A stretch of DNA of 64,000 nt. Origin: Toxotes chatareus. Its lineage: Eukaryota; Chordata; Actinopteri; Toxotidae. The translations under genes and the position numbers were made by a program. Numbering within the stretch: the first letter of the stretch is position 1; every line of letters starts with the position of its first letter. The notes below the pieces were generated by a model, which saw nothing but the letters and a program-made list of their open reading frames with translations, was not told where the DNA came from and did no database searches. The stretch lies in contig JAFBJY010000326.1 of the NCBI GenBank assembly GCA_016801885.1, positions 62,001-126,000 on the forward strand, written 5' to 3'. Shown in pieces: positions 11,010 through 21,272 of this stretch.

Positions 11010-11320
11010 GAAAATAGTGGACCAAAACTGTCCAGTAATGTTGTCAGGAACAATAGCTCAACAGGTTGCAAGAGTGAGTGGAACATCAAAGACTGTGAGT
11101 TCAGTCCCAGGGGATGTGTTACTTTCTTTATTACCACACGCTCCAAATTATGATACATACAAATACTATTTTTTTTCTTTATGTACTATGTGAACACTTG
11201 ATTTATTTTTTCTCTGTCTACAACCAAGCATATGACTTTTAATGAATGAATACTCTGTATGCAGGTTGCATACTCATCCTCTTAAGATTTAATGGAAAAC
11301 TATATATTTATAGTAAAATT
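11010..11320. repeat. Tandem repeat unit A with tRNA-like segment
   Basis: It shares ordered blocks with 11,870-12,420: AATAGCTCAACAGGTTGCA, AAAGACTGTGAGTTCA, CTGTCTACAACCAAGCATAT and GGTTGCATACTCATCC. The first two blocks resemble tRNA A-box and B-box promoter elements, which would fit an old tRNA-derived SINE, but no cloverleaf is convincing. This unit lacks the MITE found in unit B. Confidence 0.65.
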
Positions 11321-11869
11321 GGTAAGAATGACACATTTCTTACTTGCTAAGAAAAGCTTGTTTTGTTTCCACACATATTACTCTCACGATATAATAAAAT
11401 ACAAACTTTAAACATGATGCAATGTTTTATACTAACATGAATGAACTCTCTTTACCTAAATTCTCTGCCTTACAACAACATTGCTGACATCTTGGATCAC
11501 ATCCCTGAGTTAAACAGAATCAGATGCATATCACCTCTTTTACAGCTCTCAGTCCATCCACACAAAGCAACCATCTGGATTACTTTCATTTCCATTTGTA
11601 TAACTTTGCCCATCCCTGACAAACAGCTCAACTACACACTGAAAAGACCTGACTGATCACACCTGGCTGAACTGTCCCTATCACTGAGCTGCCTCAGTTC
11701 ACATTTATATCACCTCTTGATCAAATGACAATACACCCACACACAAGACACTGTCTGCACAGCTACAAATTAATTTTTTTCATACATTCATAACCACAGA
11801 AAATGAGCTCTTACACACACAAAAACCAACTATGTTTCAGTAATTGAGAATATGAGCACAAACTGCCCT

Positions 11870-12420
11870 GTGAAGCAGAAAGGGCAATAGCTCAACAGGT
11901 TGCACACATGAGCAGAAAGTCAAAGACTGTGAGTTCAAAGCCAAGGTGATGCCTTATGTTCTTTATGACCATGCACTCCATGTTATCATACATTATTACT
12001 ATTTATTCTAGTTATCACTAGTTATTCCAAACATAATAATTTTATGCTTTATGTACTACAGTCAAGCCCGAAATTATTCATAACTCTGGCAAATTTTGAC
12101 TTAAAGTTACTTTTAAATGTAAATCAAAGCTGAGAAATATTTTTTTTCCACAATGATGCCTCTTGTACATTGTCTTATTATCTTCTGGGAGACACCTGTG
12201 TCACTTCCAATCAAGAAAACACTTGCTGGTTGAATAAAAGTAACTTTAAGTCAAAATTTTCCAGGGGTATGAATAATTTGGGGCTTGACTGTAAATGGAC
12301 ACTTGGTATATATTTTCTCTGTCTACAACCAAGCATATGACTTTTATTGATGCATACTCTGTAATACAGGTTGCCATACTCATCCGCTTAACATTAATGG
12401 GAAACAACATGTTTCTTTCA
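11870..12420. repeat. Tandem repeat unit B
   Basis: Paralogue of unit A, with the same block order and interrupted by the MITE at 12,059-12,291. Nothing is recognised between the units (11,321-11,869) or in 12,421-12,879. Confidence 0.65.
12059..12291. mobile_element. Tc1/mariner MITE, 233 bp, TA target site
   Basis: The left end CAGTCAAGCCCGAAATTATT and the right end, whose reverse complement begins CAGTCAAGCCCCAAATTATT, form long terminal inverted repeats of about 50 bp (through ...TTTGACTTAAAGTTAC). The element is flanked by TA on each side (12,057-12,058 and 12,292-12,293) and has no ORF. Unit A shows the uninterrupted site ATGTACTATGTGAACACTTG at about 11,181-11,200. Confidence 0.9.
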
Positions 12421-13084
12421 TAAACCACATATGGTGAAACTCACTCATACTCTCACATACCAAAGACTGCCTGACTTAACTTTAACCTACCTTCACAATG
12501 CAGCCCTGAGAAAAAAAAAAATGTCACATTGTACATTGATGCTTTGTGCATAAAAATATGTGATTAAAAGAGTGTCTGCTCTGTCTACAAACATGTGGAC
12601 GCACTCCTAACACAACTCAGCCAACCTATTGTCTATGCAGTTTGAATACTTGCCAGATAAAATACACATCTCTACATGTAAATTCACTCACACAAACATT
12701 TCATCTTTACACAAGATAACCACCGACCTGTAACTTTCACTTATTCAAATACATTCTCAACAGACCCTGACCTGACCCATTTCCTCTCACATTCTCTACT
12801 CTGACCAAACTCTGCATTTTCACACACTAAAAACAAACACCATGAAGGGGAGGAGCCACTCCATGTTTAAAATCATGATGATCTCTACCTGTTAAACCTC
12901 AAAAGCAGCTCTGCAGTGTTTCCATCTGTGTTCATGTTGCTCTTTGAGGGTTAAGACTTGGTTTCAGGGTTAGAATTGGGTTTTGGTTAGTGTTAGGGTA
13001 AGGGCTATGTCAGCAAGTGTCCTCAATAAGACATAAGTACCAGAATGTGTGTGTGTGTGTGTGTGTGTTTGTCCTTTGATGCCT

Positions 13085-13345
13085 TTGATGTATCAACATT
13101 CTACAGTCTGATGTCAGAGGCTGCAGTAAGTGGACACACAGCCAGAGACAAGTTCAGAAGTCAAACAGGAGCAGAAACAGTTGGACTGGACAGGACTTGC
13201 TCATGATTTAGGAAGAAAGAAGCACTCAGATATTTCTGCACAATTATTGACAAGGAAGGGAGGAGCTACTGCTGTTACAAGGACAAGAGGAAACCACAGG
13301 AAAGTCCAGATCAGCTCCAAGGTTTTCAGTAAGTCAATACATGTT
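13085..13345 (+). repeat. Duplicated exon-like unit, copy 2
   Basis: It is preceded by a (GT)n tract and TTTGTCCTTTGATGCCTTTG, and contains the same DTQPETSSEVKQEQ / LDWTGLAHDLGRKK frame. The unit ends in GGTTTTCAGTAAGTC, a good splice-donor match. The frame is preceded by an in-frame TAA directly before GTG, so if coding it would need an acceptor inside the unit. Gene unknown. Confidence 0.5.
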
Positions 13346-15617
13346 AGTAGTTTATGTCAGTGTCTAGAAGTTATTTTTTTAAATGTTTTGTCCAAATGAT
13401 ATGTTTGTGAAATTAGGACAAGTAATCATACCCATGACTGTGAGATATTCTCATGGCTGCTCAACTTCTTAACTTTGTTTTGGTGTGATGCACTGTAGTT
13501 TGTGTTAAAGGAAAGGATTTCTAGGAAGTCTGTACTGTCTGCAACAAGATCCTTTCTACAGAAATTCTAATGGAAATGATGGAGCATAACATCCACAGTC
13601 CCTGTCCTGTGGAAAAGTTGACTTCCAGAGTTGAAAAGAAACAAACATGAGGCTTCAACAGTCTGAGTAGATCAAGTTTCTATCTCCCAGGTATTTTTAG
13701 TCCATAATTCTCCTCTTTGTGTTTCTACACCTAATGTTTCTTTTCAAAGCTGTGGTGGAGAGATGGCAACACAGAGAGGAAATTCTGCACTAAAAGACAA
13801 ACATTTGAAGATACTCTGCCACTTTAGACTCTCAGCTCTGATTCTTGTTTTCTGCTCCATGCAGCTCATCTACAGGACTGTATTAAGTCCTAGTTGTTGA
13901 AGGATCTTAATTATTAAGCAGTGAAACTATTTCATATGAGGAAATGATACATTCATTTTTTGAAATGTTTCCTTTCTTCTGTTTCCTTGTCTTTTGATGA
14001 TGGTCACTAAGCTCCAAATCTTGTAGCTGTTCAGAATTCAGCCTCAGTCAGTGTGAGAGAGCTGATATGTTTAAAGCTTCATAGACTGAAAAGGTTCTGA
14101 GAAGTTCTCTTGAAAAATGGATCCTAAATTTAACTTTGAGGAGTTTAATTGTGTGCCTGCTCCAAATGCTATGCTAGGTCTATGTGAAGCAGCTTGTGTG
14201 ATACATTATGTTTCTGTTTGTTTTCTATGAGACTGTGAATATTATTAGCTGACTGGATGAATAGAACACAAGAGAGATTTGTTTGTGCAGATAGATGAGA
14301 CCTTAATGTGTCGACTAACCCTTATTTTAAGATGCACACACACTTTGTTCTGCAAGTAGTTATAGTTTGTTATGTCAGAGCAGCATCAGGTAAAACAATG
14401 AAGAATGATCAATACAGATCCTGATTTGCTGTAAGTCCTATATTCTCCATGATGGTGTGTGTGTGTGTGTGTGTCCGTGAGGTGTTTATGGAACTGACAA
14501 AATCATCTTGACATCTTGAAAAGAAGGTTGAAGGAAAAGTTCTCACTGCAGCCAGTTCCAGTTCACCATTCACCACACAATGATGTACTTTATTTCTTCA
14601 TGATGACTCTTGAAAAGTTTTTGAAGAGAGAGGAGAAAATTTCTTCTGTCATTTTTCCCTTTTTCTCACAAAACCCGTTTTAAAGATTTTCATGATTCAA
14701 GAAAACACATTTTCTTGGTGGTCGGAGAAAATGACAAACTGTTCCATCGTTTATCCAGAAGTTTCTATAGTAATGTGATCATTATTCTGTGACTGTGACA
14801 GGAGGAGTTCAGTGAATTGATGTGACTCGTCTGTGCTCTTTCACTGCTCATTTTAATGAAGTATATATTCCCTCTCTGTATTATGATATTGGATTGTAAC
14901 TCAGCTTTACCACAACACTGTCATTGTACACCTGTATGTTTTGTTCACCGTGTTGATCCATCTGTCTTCCTGTATTCATTCTCTCACTCCCTCGCTCACT
15001 ACAACCACATACACTAAATACACTAAACTGTAGTAAACTGTGGAAAAGCAAATCCATTATGTGTGAAACATAATGTGGCTGGATGATGTTCAGAGGAAAC
15101 ACATTTTCTGAATGAATGAGGTAATGAAGTTTATTAACAGCAGTGGAGGTGGGAGACTGGGGTTTGTATCCAGAGTCCACTCTGTGGTTAGGTTTGGTAT
15201 TTACAGCTATTTAACAATACACACAAGCTAACTTGCATACGGCCTAATACAAATGTCACACACACACACATTTCATCAGAGAGACCAGCTCTCAGAAATA
15301 AATCCAGCAGTGGAGACAGTCCAACAGGCTCCACATGTTTCTGCACTACTCTACTACTGTGCTGAGAGGAGACTGTACTGAAGCTGTCAGCTGTACCATC
15401 AGCCTCTGAGGCTGCTCTGCTCTCTGTGTCACACACTGCTACTGTACATGAAGACTGCTGTCAAGCTCGGCTCAGCTCCACTCATCACTAACTTCATTTA
15501 GAGCAAACAGAGCTCTGCTGTAACAGGAAGCAGCAGAAAGTCAGAGGCTTCGCCGTGAGGAGCGCAGACCTCTCTGTCATGTCAGGTGTTTTCAGGAAGG
15601 GACGTCACTTCACATAC

Positions 15618-15704
15618 CTTCACAACTCGAGTCAGCATCAGACGGACACACGCACAATAAACATCCACGGTAGCTGGAATTTCCCTCTCAGCTCCGTAAA
15701 GCAT
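15618..15704 (-). other. Candidate first exon, 29 codons
   Basis: The ATG at 15,704 (context GACACCATGC) opens MLYGAEREIPATVDVYCAC... and stays open to VVK, followed by the splice-donor match AAG|GTATGTG at 15,617. The arm 2 copy shares the first three codons and donor, but an 85-bp block replaces the downstream reading with a signal-peptide-like sequence. No family is recognised. Confidence 0.3.
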
Positions 15705-15794
15705 GGTGTCCTTTAATCAGCTGCAAAAGCTCCGCGCTCTTCCCAACGAAGCTCCGTGTCCAGCGGTTCATTTCCAGAAGAGAAAGCGCTGCAG

Positions 15795-15957
15795 ATGAAG
15801 CCGAGCGGAGGAAGAAATCCCAGTGTGAACGCTGCTGATGAACACAAGAGCTGGAGACTCTGTCGCTGCTTCTTCTGCTGCTTTCACACGGACATTAGCG
15901 ACCCCTACCGGAACTTTTATCCAGAGAGGAAGAGACTGTGTCTGTGTGTGAGTCCTC
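15795..15957 (+). other. Candidate first exon, cysteine-rich hypothetical
   Basis: The ATG at 15,795 opens a frame of 54 codons (MKPSGGRNPSVNAADEHKSW, then RLCRCFFCCFHTDI and YPERKRLCLC) ending at a TGT|GTGAGT donor match. The arm 2 copy (48,684-48,522, minus) preserves the frame with few substitutions (for example Phe to Cys in PYRNFYPE), but two copies alone do not prove coding constraint. The cysteine cluster could be a palmitoylation site or zinc ligands. No family is recognised and no second exon is identified. Confidence 0.35.
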
Positions 15958-16922
15958 TGTCTCTGTGTGTGCTCAGTATGTTGCTACTAAAGCAGCGTTT
16001 CATGGTTCAGGACTGACAAGGACTAAAGTCCAAATCATTTCATTCTGCTCCACAACCATGATTTGTCACATGGAGTGAAGTGAAGCCAGGGAAGAGGAGG
16101 GGAATGGGAGGAGGAAGCAACACAAAGTGTTTGCTGGTCTCTGATGGGATCTTAGCCAGCAGTTTGTCTCTGTGTTATTCTGTCTCTGCACCGTTAAACA
16201 TTCATACTCAGGTGGACAGTCACAGTGGACACTGTCTAATGTCCAGAGGAAAAAAGTTCTTTTATCACATATTAAAGCTGTGTGATGTTCACTGACACTG
16301 ACCATGTGTAGTTTAAATACATGCGTGCAAGTTTATTTTCCTTAAGACAGAAGATGAACTGATTAATGCAGGAAACAACATGAGTCAGACTCAAGTATCT
16401 GCCTTTATAATTCTAAATGAGCTGAGGACAAAAGGTGAAGGCCACAGCTCATATGGAAAATTGGCACATTAAGAAAACATATATTATTTGTGTGAATAAC
16501 TTTAGTGCATATTTTCCACTTTTGATATATGATGGTATTATAAAAATATATATGTCCTTTCAGTCTAAAATCCTTCTAGTGTATCTACAGAAGCTGATTA
16601 GTCCCATATATACAGTGGTGTTCCAGTATATGTCAGAGGTCAAAGTGAAGACAGTCTAGTTGGTCTCATTGGATAAAGCCAGTTATCTGTGTGCAAACAA
16701 GCGTGACAGCAGATTTATTCCACTTAGTTCTGTCAGAGCCACTGAAGCTGTTTCTTTACTTTTTATTCTTCCCTGGAGCTGCAGTGAGAACATCTACAGA
16801 AGAAACATTATTATTATTATTTACTGTCCAACACAGTAAAGTGTAAATGATGGACATTTACTCAACACAACGTTTTATTTCCACTGTCACAGGATAGAAA
16901 GAACAAAGAACTTCACTAAGAG

Positions 16923-18985
16923 CCTTGTTTCATAATTCATTTCCAGCCCACAGTGTTTCTGTCCTCCAGCAAACCTTTGGATGTCAGTGTGTCAAGCTAA
17001 TGTTGGTGAATCTGAGGCTGTGTTGACTGAGAGAAGAAGCTGTGAGATCTTTTAGACCCTGAGGACTCACTCTGGACTGATTTGATAGATGCTCCACAAA
17101 TAAAAGTGCTTCTCCACTCAACTAACTACTACTCCTCATAGGGACTGTCTGCAGGAACTGAAGCTGCTTTTGGTCAAAGAGATATTCATGTGTTCACTGT
17201 TCACTCAGGACCATTCAGCTGAGTTGGTGAATTTCAGCACCAAGGACAGCAGCAGCTGAACTGTACACAACTACTAACAGATAGATGGAGTGTGTACAAC
17301 ATTCATGTTAATGTATCTGCTGAAATCCTGTTGGAAGTAGCATAAAGTGTCCTCCAGGCTGATGGCAGTAACCTGCTGCAATTAGCCAATAATGAGCCCA
17401 TTAGCCTCTATAATGAAGTTCACACATATTATTATTTGCAACACAGGATGAAGACAATTAGTTTTAAAAAAGAATCATTTGAAGGTTTATGAGAGTTGCT
17501 ACTTTATTTTTAATCCTGTTGCTGTAGATTTTCCTCAACTCCAAACAATGTGGACTGTGAAGTGAAGCATTAACAAGCTCTCAGTCAGCACCATGGAAAG
17601 AGGCAGAGACGACTGCTGTTCTCTCTACAGTACAAAACAATTATCACTGTTTACACTCTTGTGTTACTTCAAACTGATGAAATCACAGTTGTACAGTCAT
17701 CCCTTTATCATCTCTTATTTCCATCCTACCCTTTTGTTCCCAGATCCCAAGTCCAGTTCTCCTGCACTGCAGCCTCGTCTCCACTGACTCTACTGTTGCA
17801 GGGTGTAGACAGATATATTCCTCCTTCTGTCCACATGCTGCAGGTCAGCTGCTACTTTTCACCTGCTAGAGTGGAGCTTCAGTGTGATGGTGTAATGCAT
17901 TCACACATGGTTCACACTGTAAATGTGTGAACCCTGGTCCATCAGTGAATTTGCTGTTGGGTTGATCAGAGGGTTTGTAGAGTTATTATGGTTCTTCCTC
18001 TTTGCATCATGATTTTCCACAGACTCTCGTCAGTTACAAAACAAGTAGAAAGTCTGAAAGTGCCAAAGTGACTTTCCATCCATCCAGTATCAGGATACAG
18101 TTGAGAAAAGATGTGTATTGATTTAAGCTCTGACTCTGACAGCACATTACACAGCTCTCTCTCCACTCTGAGCTGTGACCTCCAGCAGTGGATGATTCAC
18201 AGTAAAGTTGCAGACACTCTGTGATACTTGTTCTCTGATGCTAATGACTCTTGGAGCTCTACTTTCCTCTGCTGTTGGTCTCTGTCCTGAATAAAGAGCT
18301 CCTCCGCCTATTTCTGCTGACTCCATCCCAGTGGTTTTCATTGTTTCATCATGTAAAACCTGTGAAAGTTTCCCTCATTTACCTGGTTTTAATAACACGT
18401 TGCCTCTGACCGAGAGCCAAGCGACTGTAGAGCAGAGCATCACTTTCTGGTTCAGATCCAGTTTAAAGTGTGTTGGTCTCTGTCACTGGGCCTTTACTCC
18501 ACAGAGAGAACTGGATCTCATCATTAATGGAAACAATCCTAAATATCCTGGCAGAGAGAGAAGTGAGTCTCCATCTTCTCTTTCCACTTCACTTATTCTC
18601 CTTTACAGGAGTTCACTCTGCTGTGAACAGAGACACCAGCTGCAGTGTCTGTTCATAGAAGAGTTAAAGGAGGAAGAAAGATGATCCACAGCCAGTCAAC
18701 ACAGAATAATGGGATCTTTGTAGGGACTGTTGGTGTCAGTGTTCAACCATCTGGAACAACAACAACAAATCAGAAAAAAACATCCTCTGAGGTGATGGAT
18801 CATCAGTTCAAAGCTGCAATTAGGAATAAATGTCACAATAAAAACAAATGTGTACAGTGATTGGTGAGATCTGAAAAGACAAAATGAATATCACTGTACT
18901 GTCAACTTTCAAACACGCTGTTTCATTAGCCAGCTGGAAATCAATAAATAATTATTTATCAGTACAAAACAAGATGTGAACACAG
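16923..18985. other. No gene recognised
   Basis: Several 60-117-codon frames at 17.6-18.7 kb show no domain and compete with each other. Nothing else is recognised. Confidence 0.4.
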
Positions 18986-18989
18986 AGCC

Positions 18990-19250
18990 AGTTTCACTTG
19001 ATAGCCAACATGCTGAAGCTGAGGAAAACTTCAGATGCCTTGGTACAGTTCTGGACTCCCTGGTGAGCTTCTCTGAAAATACAGAAGATGCTCACAGCAA
19101 CTTTATTTTCGGAGAAAACTCTGTGGCCTCGGTGTTAGTCTGCAGATTTTAGAATTGATGTTGAAAACTACTGTTGAAAGTGTTTTAACTTTTCAACACT
19201 GAAAATTATTCACAACCTCACTGACAAGAAATATATACTGAAACATTGAC
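18990..19250 (+). pseudogene. LINE reverse transcriptase relic
   Basis: A broken plus-strand reading gives AEENFRCLGTVLDSLVSFSE followed by NTEDAHSN. After stops and shifts comes LLKVF-like and VLTFNTEN-like text. This corresponds to the post-palm ...KYLG..LD..L.FS.NT segment and following region of Rex1/CR1-group LINEs. It is a short, heavily mutated fragment. Confidence 0.55.
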
Positions 19251-20570
19251 ATTGATACAAGTGGCAGTTTTATTGCTTCATGATGCATCTGCTTCATTGA
19301 TCTGATGTATTTCTCTGTGAGTCACATTGTACTATAATCTGTGCAGATGTTCCAACTAACATTCAGTATCTTCATCCACAGAAACTCCTCCACTGGCTCA
19401 CACCTGGACACTGAGACAAAAAGGTGAAGCTCCCATTCACCTGGACACTGAGACACTGATTCACTTCTTCTCCTCAAAGCTGCTGAACTGTACATGGTGT
19501 TTAAATCAACTGTCAAACAGCTTTATTTAGCAGACAAATCAGAGCCATAGTGGAGCCGTCTGTAGCAGTTAGTCTGAAGAGTCCTCCAGCTCAGCAGCCT
19601 GAGGAGCTCAGAGGGAAGAAAGAGAGGCAGGACTGCTGAGGAGAAAGAAGAAGAGGAGTTCAGCTGCTTGCTGAAGATGCTTTGACTCCACTAGTAGTTT
19701 ATAATGGGGTCAAAGGTCATTCTGGAGGGCAGTGACCCTTCAATATCAGTTTGTTAAATCATCAGACAGATGAAATTAAGGCTCCAGCTTTGCTGCTGTC
19801 AGGTGGTGAAATGCTTCAAGGTAACTCAGCCTTCCCACAAAATTGGTTTCACGTTGCAGAGAGATTCTTATTAAACCAATGTTAAAAAAATCAACACATA
19901 ACATTGACACCAGCAGCCCTTTGATAAACAGCTATTATGTCCAATGGAGCCTCCATATTCAATCTATTCTTTACCAGAAAGAAAATAATTCTTTATCATT
20001 CTTTCATCCTCCTTTGTCCCAGCAACATAGGTGCAAATTAGATGTCATTCATTTATCATTCTGCTCTCAGGTGTATAACCACAGATGGTTATTATACAAA
20101 CAATCAGTTGGCCTCATTCATTGATCCTCTCTGAGGGAGCTACTGCTTTGTTTTTCCTCCACACACCCTCCACAGTGTATTCCTCTCAAATCAGGAAATG
20201 TAAACTGTGTAACTAAGAAGCAGCTGTGAGCGAGGTTACCAGTCCACTGTACATGATGACAATAAAAAAAGAAATAACTACTGAATGAACTTATTTCTTC
20301 AATATGGCAGATGATGCTTGATATAAAATATACAGTTGTAAGAAGCAAAGGAAACAAGAGAAGCTTTTACAAAAAAAGGTTCATGCTGCATTTTCACTTT
20401 GCACTCATCAAACGCACATTCACAGATGACTACATGAATACATGACTTTATGTGTGTACAGGTCTTTGACAGAGGCACAGGTACTGACATAGGTCTGAGA
20501 TGCTAAGAGAGAGAGAGAGGTTAGGGCAAGGGAATGCATTATGCCAGAGAGTGTCCTCACAAAGATATAA
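19251..20570. other. No gene recognised
   Basis: AT-rich DNA with short frames only; GA-rich simple sequence at about 20,508-20,519. Confidence 0.4.
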
Positions 20571-20574
20571 GTAC

Positions 20575-20930
20575 CAGTATGTGTGAGTGTGTGTGTGTGT
20601 TTGTCCTTTGATGCCTTTGATGTATCAACATTCTACAGTCTGATGTCAGAGGCTGCAGTAAGTGGACACACAGCCAGAGACAAGTTCAGAAGTCAAACAG
20701 GAGCAGAAACAGTTGGACTGGACAGGACTTGCTCATGATTTAGGAAGAAAGAAGCACTCAGATATTTCTGCACAATTATTGACAAGGAAGGGAGGAGCTA
20801 CTGCTGTTACAAGGACAAGAGGAAACTACAGGAAAGTCCAGATCAGCTCCAAGGTTTTCAGTAAGTCAATACATGTTAGTAGTTCATGTCAGTGTTTAGT
20901 TCATTTAGTGAAATGTTTTGAAAAGTGTCC
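20575..20930 (+). repeat. Duplicated exon-like unit, copy 3
   Basis: It has the same organisation as copy 2: GT repeats, TTTGTCCTTTGATGCCTTTG, the DTQPETSSEVKQEQ / LDWTGLAHDLGRKK frame, and the GTAAGTC donor match at about 20,861. It lies in direct orientation, outside both inverted arms. It diverges from copy 2 soon after the donor, near 20,900-20,930. Confidence 0.5.
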
Positions 20931-20995
20931 CACGTGGGCCTTTGCTTGACTAGTGGCATTTCACACAGTGTTCCTTTGTTTTTGGCAGAGCAGTG

Positions 20996-21160
20996 CATGA
21001 TGGGTAGACCCAACAAAGCGCGCGTTTGCCGCACGCCGCAGCCTATTTGCAGCAGTGTTTGTGTCTTTTCAGCCATAAATGTAACATACAAAGGGGAGCT
21101 GATGCTCAAGGCACTAAAATGTGGGATTATGCATTGTAGGCACCGTCAGCCAGAGTGCTG
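20996..21160 (+). promoter_or_regulatory. Possible snRNA-type promoter elements upstream of U1-like sequence
   Basis: GCATGATGGGTAG (20,996-21,008) resembles the ZNF143/Staf site. TATTTGCA (21,044-21,051) resembles a reversed octamer (ATTTGCAT). They lie about 200 and 155 bp upstream of the U1 start, where the distal sequence element of vertebrate snRNA genes sits. The proximal element expected about 55 bp upstream would fall near 21,140-21,160, but I cannot verify a teleost consensus there. Confidence 0.4.
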
Positions 21161-21200
21161 TGCCCGGTGACCACCACCCGCTCTCTTCCAACTGCAACTC

Positions 21201-21272
21201 ATACTTACGTGGCAGGGGAGATACCATGATCAACAAGGTGGTTCACCCAGGGTGAGGCTCAGCCATTGCACT
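21201..21272 (+). ncRNA. Truncated U1 snRNA (pseudogene-like 5' half)
   Basis: The sequence begins ATACTTACGTGGCAGGGGAG, continues through ATACCATGATCA, CAAGGTGGTTC and CCCAGGGTGAGGCTCAGC, and ends CCATTGCACT. It then departs from U1 into unrelated AATCAGCTC. This matches the first 70 or so nucleotides of vertebrate U1, covering the 5'-splice-site-recognition end and stem-loop I. U1 C9, which pairs with the last exon base at 5' splice sites, reads G here. Stem-loops II-IV and the Sm site are absent, so it cannot be a functional U1. Candidate DSE elements just upstream argue for a truncated gene copy more than a retro-copied RNA. Confidence 0.9.

Larger units (their letters stand above)
15540..15965. 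promoter_or_regulatory. CpG-rich, possibly bidirectional promoter (arm 1)
   Basis: This short segment is visibly richer in CpG than the surrounding AT-rich DNA (TTCGCCGTGAGGAGCGCAGA, CAAAAGCTCCGCGCTCTTCC). It lies between two diverging ATG-led, donor-terminated ORFs (15,704 leftwards and 15,795 rightwards). Its counterpart in arm 2 is about 48,515-49,020. The promoter role is inferred from composition and arrangement only. Confidence 0.4.
12880..16922. repeat. Arm 1 of large inverted duplication
   Basis: This arm is reverse-complementary to 45,124-51,790 throughout, with indels. Shared landmarks include the exon-like unit (13.1 versus 51.4 kb), the CpG-rich divergent segment (15.55-15.96 versus 48.5-49.0 kb), long conserved stretches at 14.88-15.44 versus 49.12-49.67 kb, and the outermost shared bases around 16,880-16,922. 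Arm 1 carries an extra block of about 650 bp at 14,210-14,863 and extra bases near 16.4-16.5 kb. It lacks the hAT element and the 85-bp block present in arm 2. Confidence 0.9.

Noticed and set aside
11030..11110. Functional tRNA gene
   Set aside because: A-box and B-box-like strings are present, but I could not pair an acceptor stem or anticodon arm; an old tRNA-derived SINE is likelier.
13130..13345. Death-domain interpretation of LDWTGLAHDLG in the repeated exon-like unit
   Set aside because: The short WxxLAxxLG resemblance covers one helix only; the rest does not follow the fold, and the frame lacks a supported start.
17593..18860. Gene made of several 60-117-codon plus-strand ORFs
   Set aside because: Overlapping frames compete, no shared domain, no convincing exon chain.
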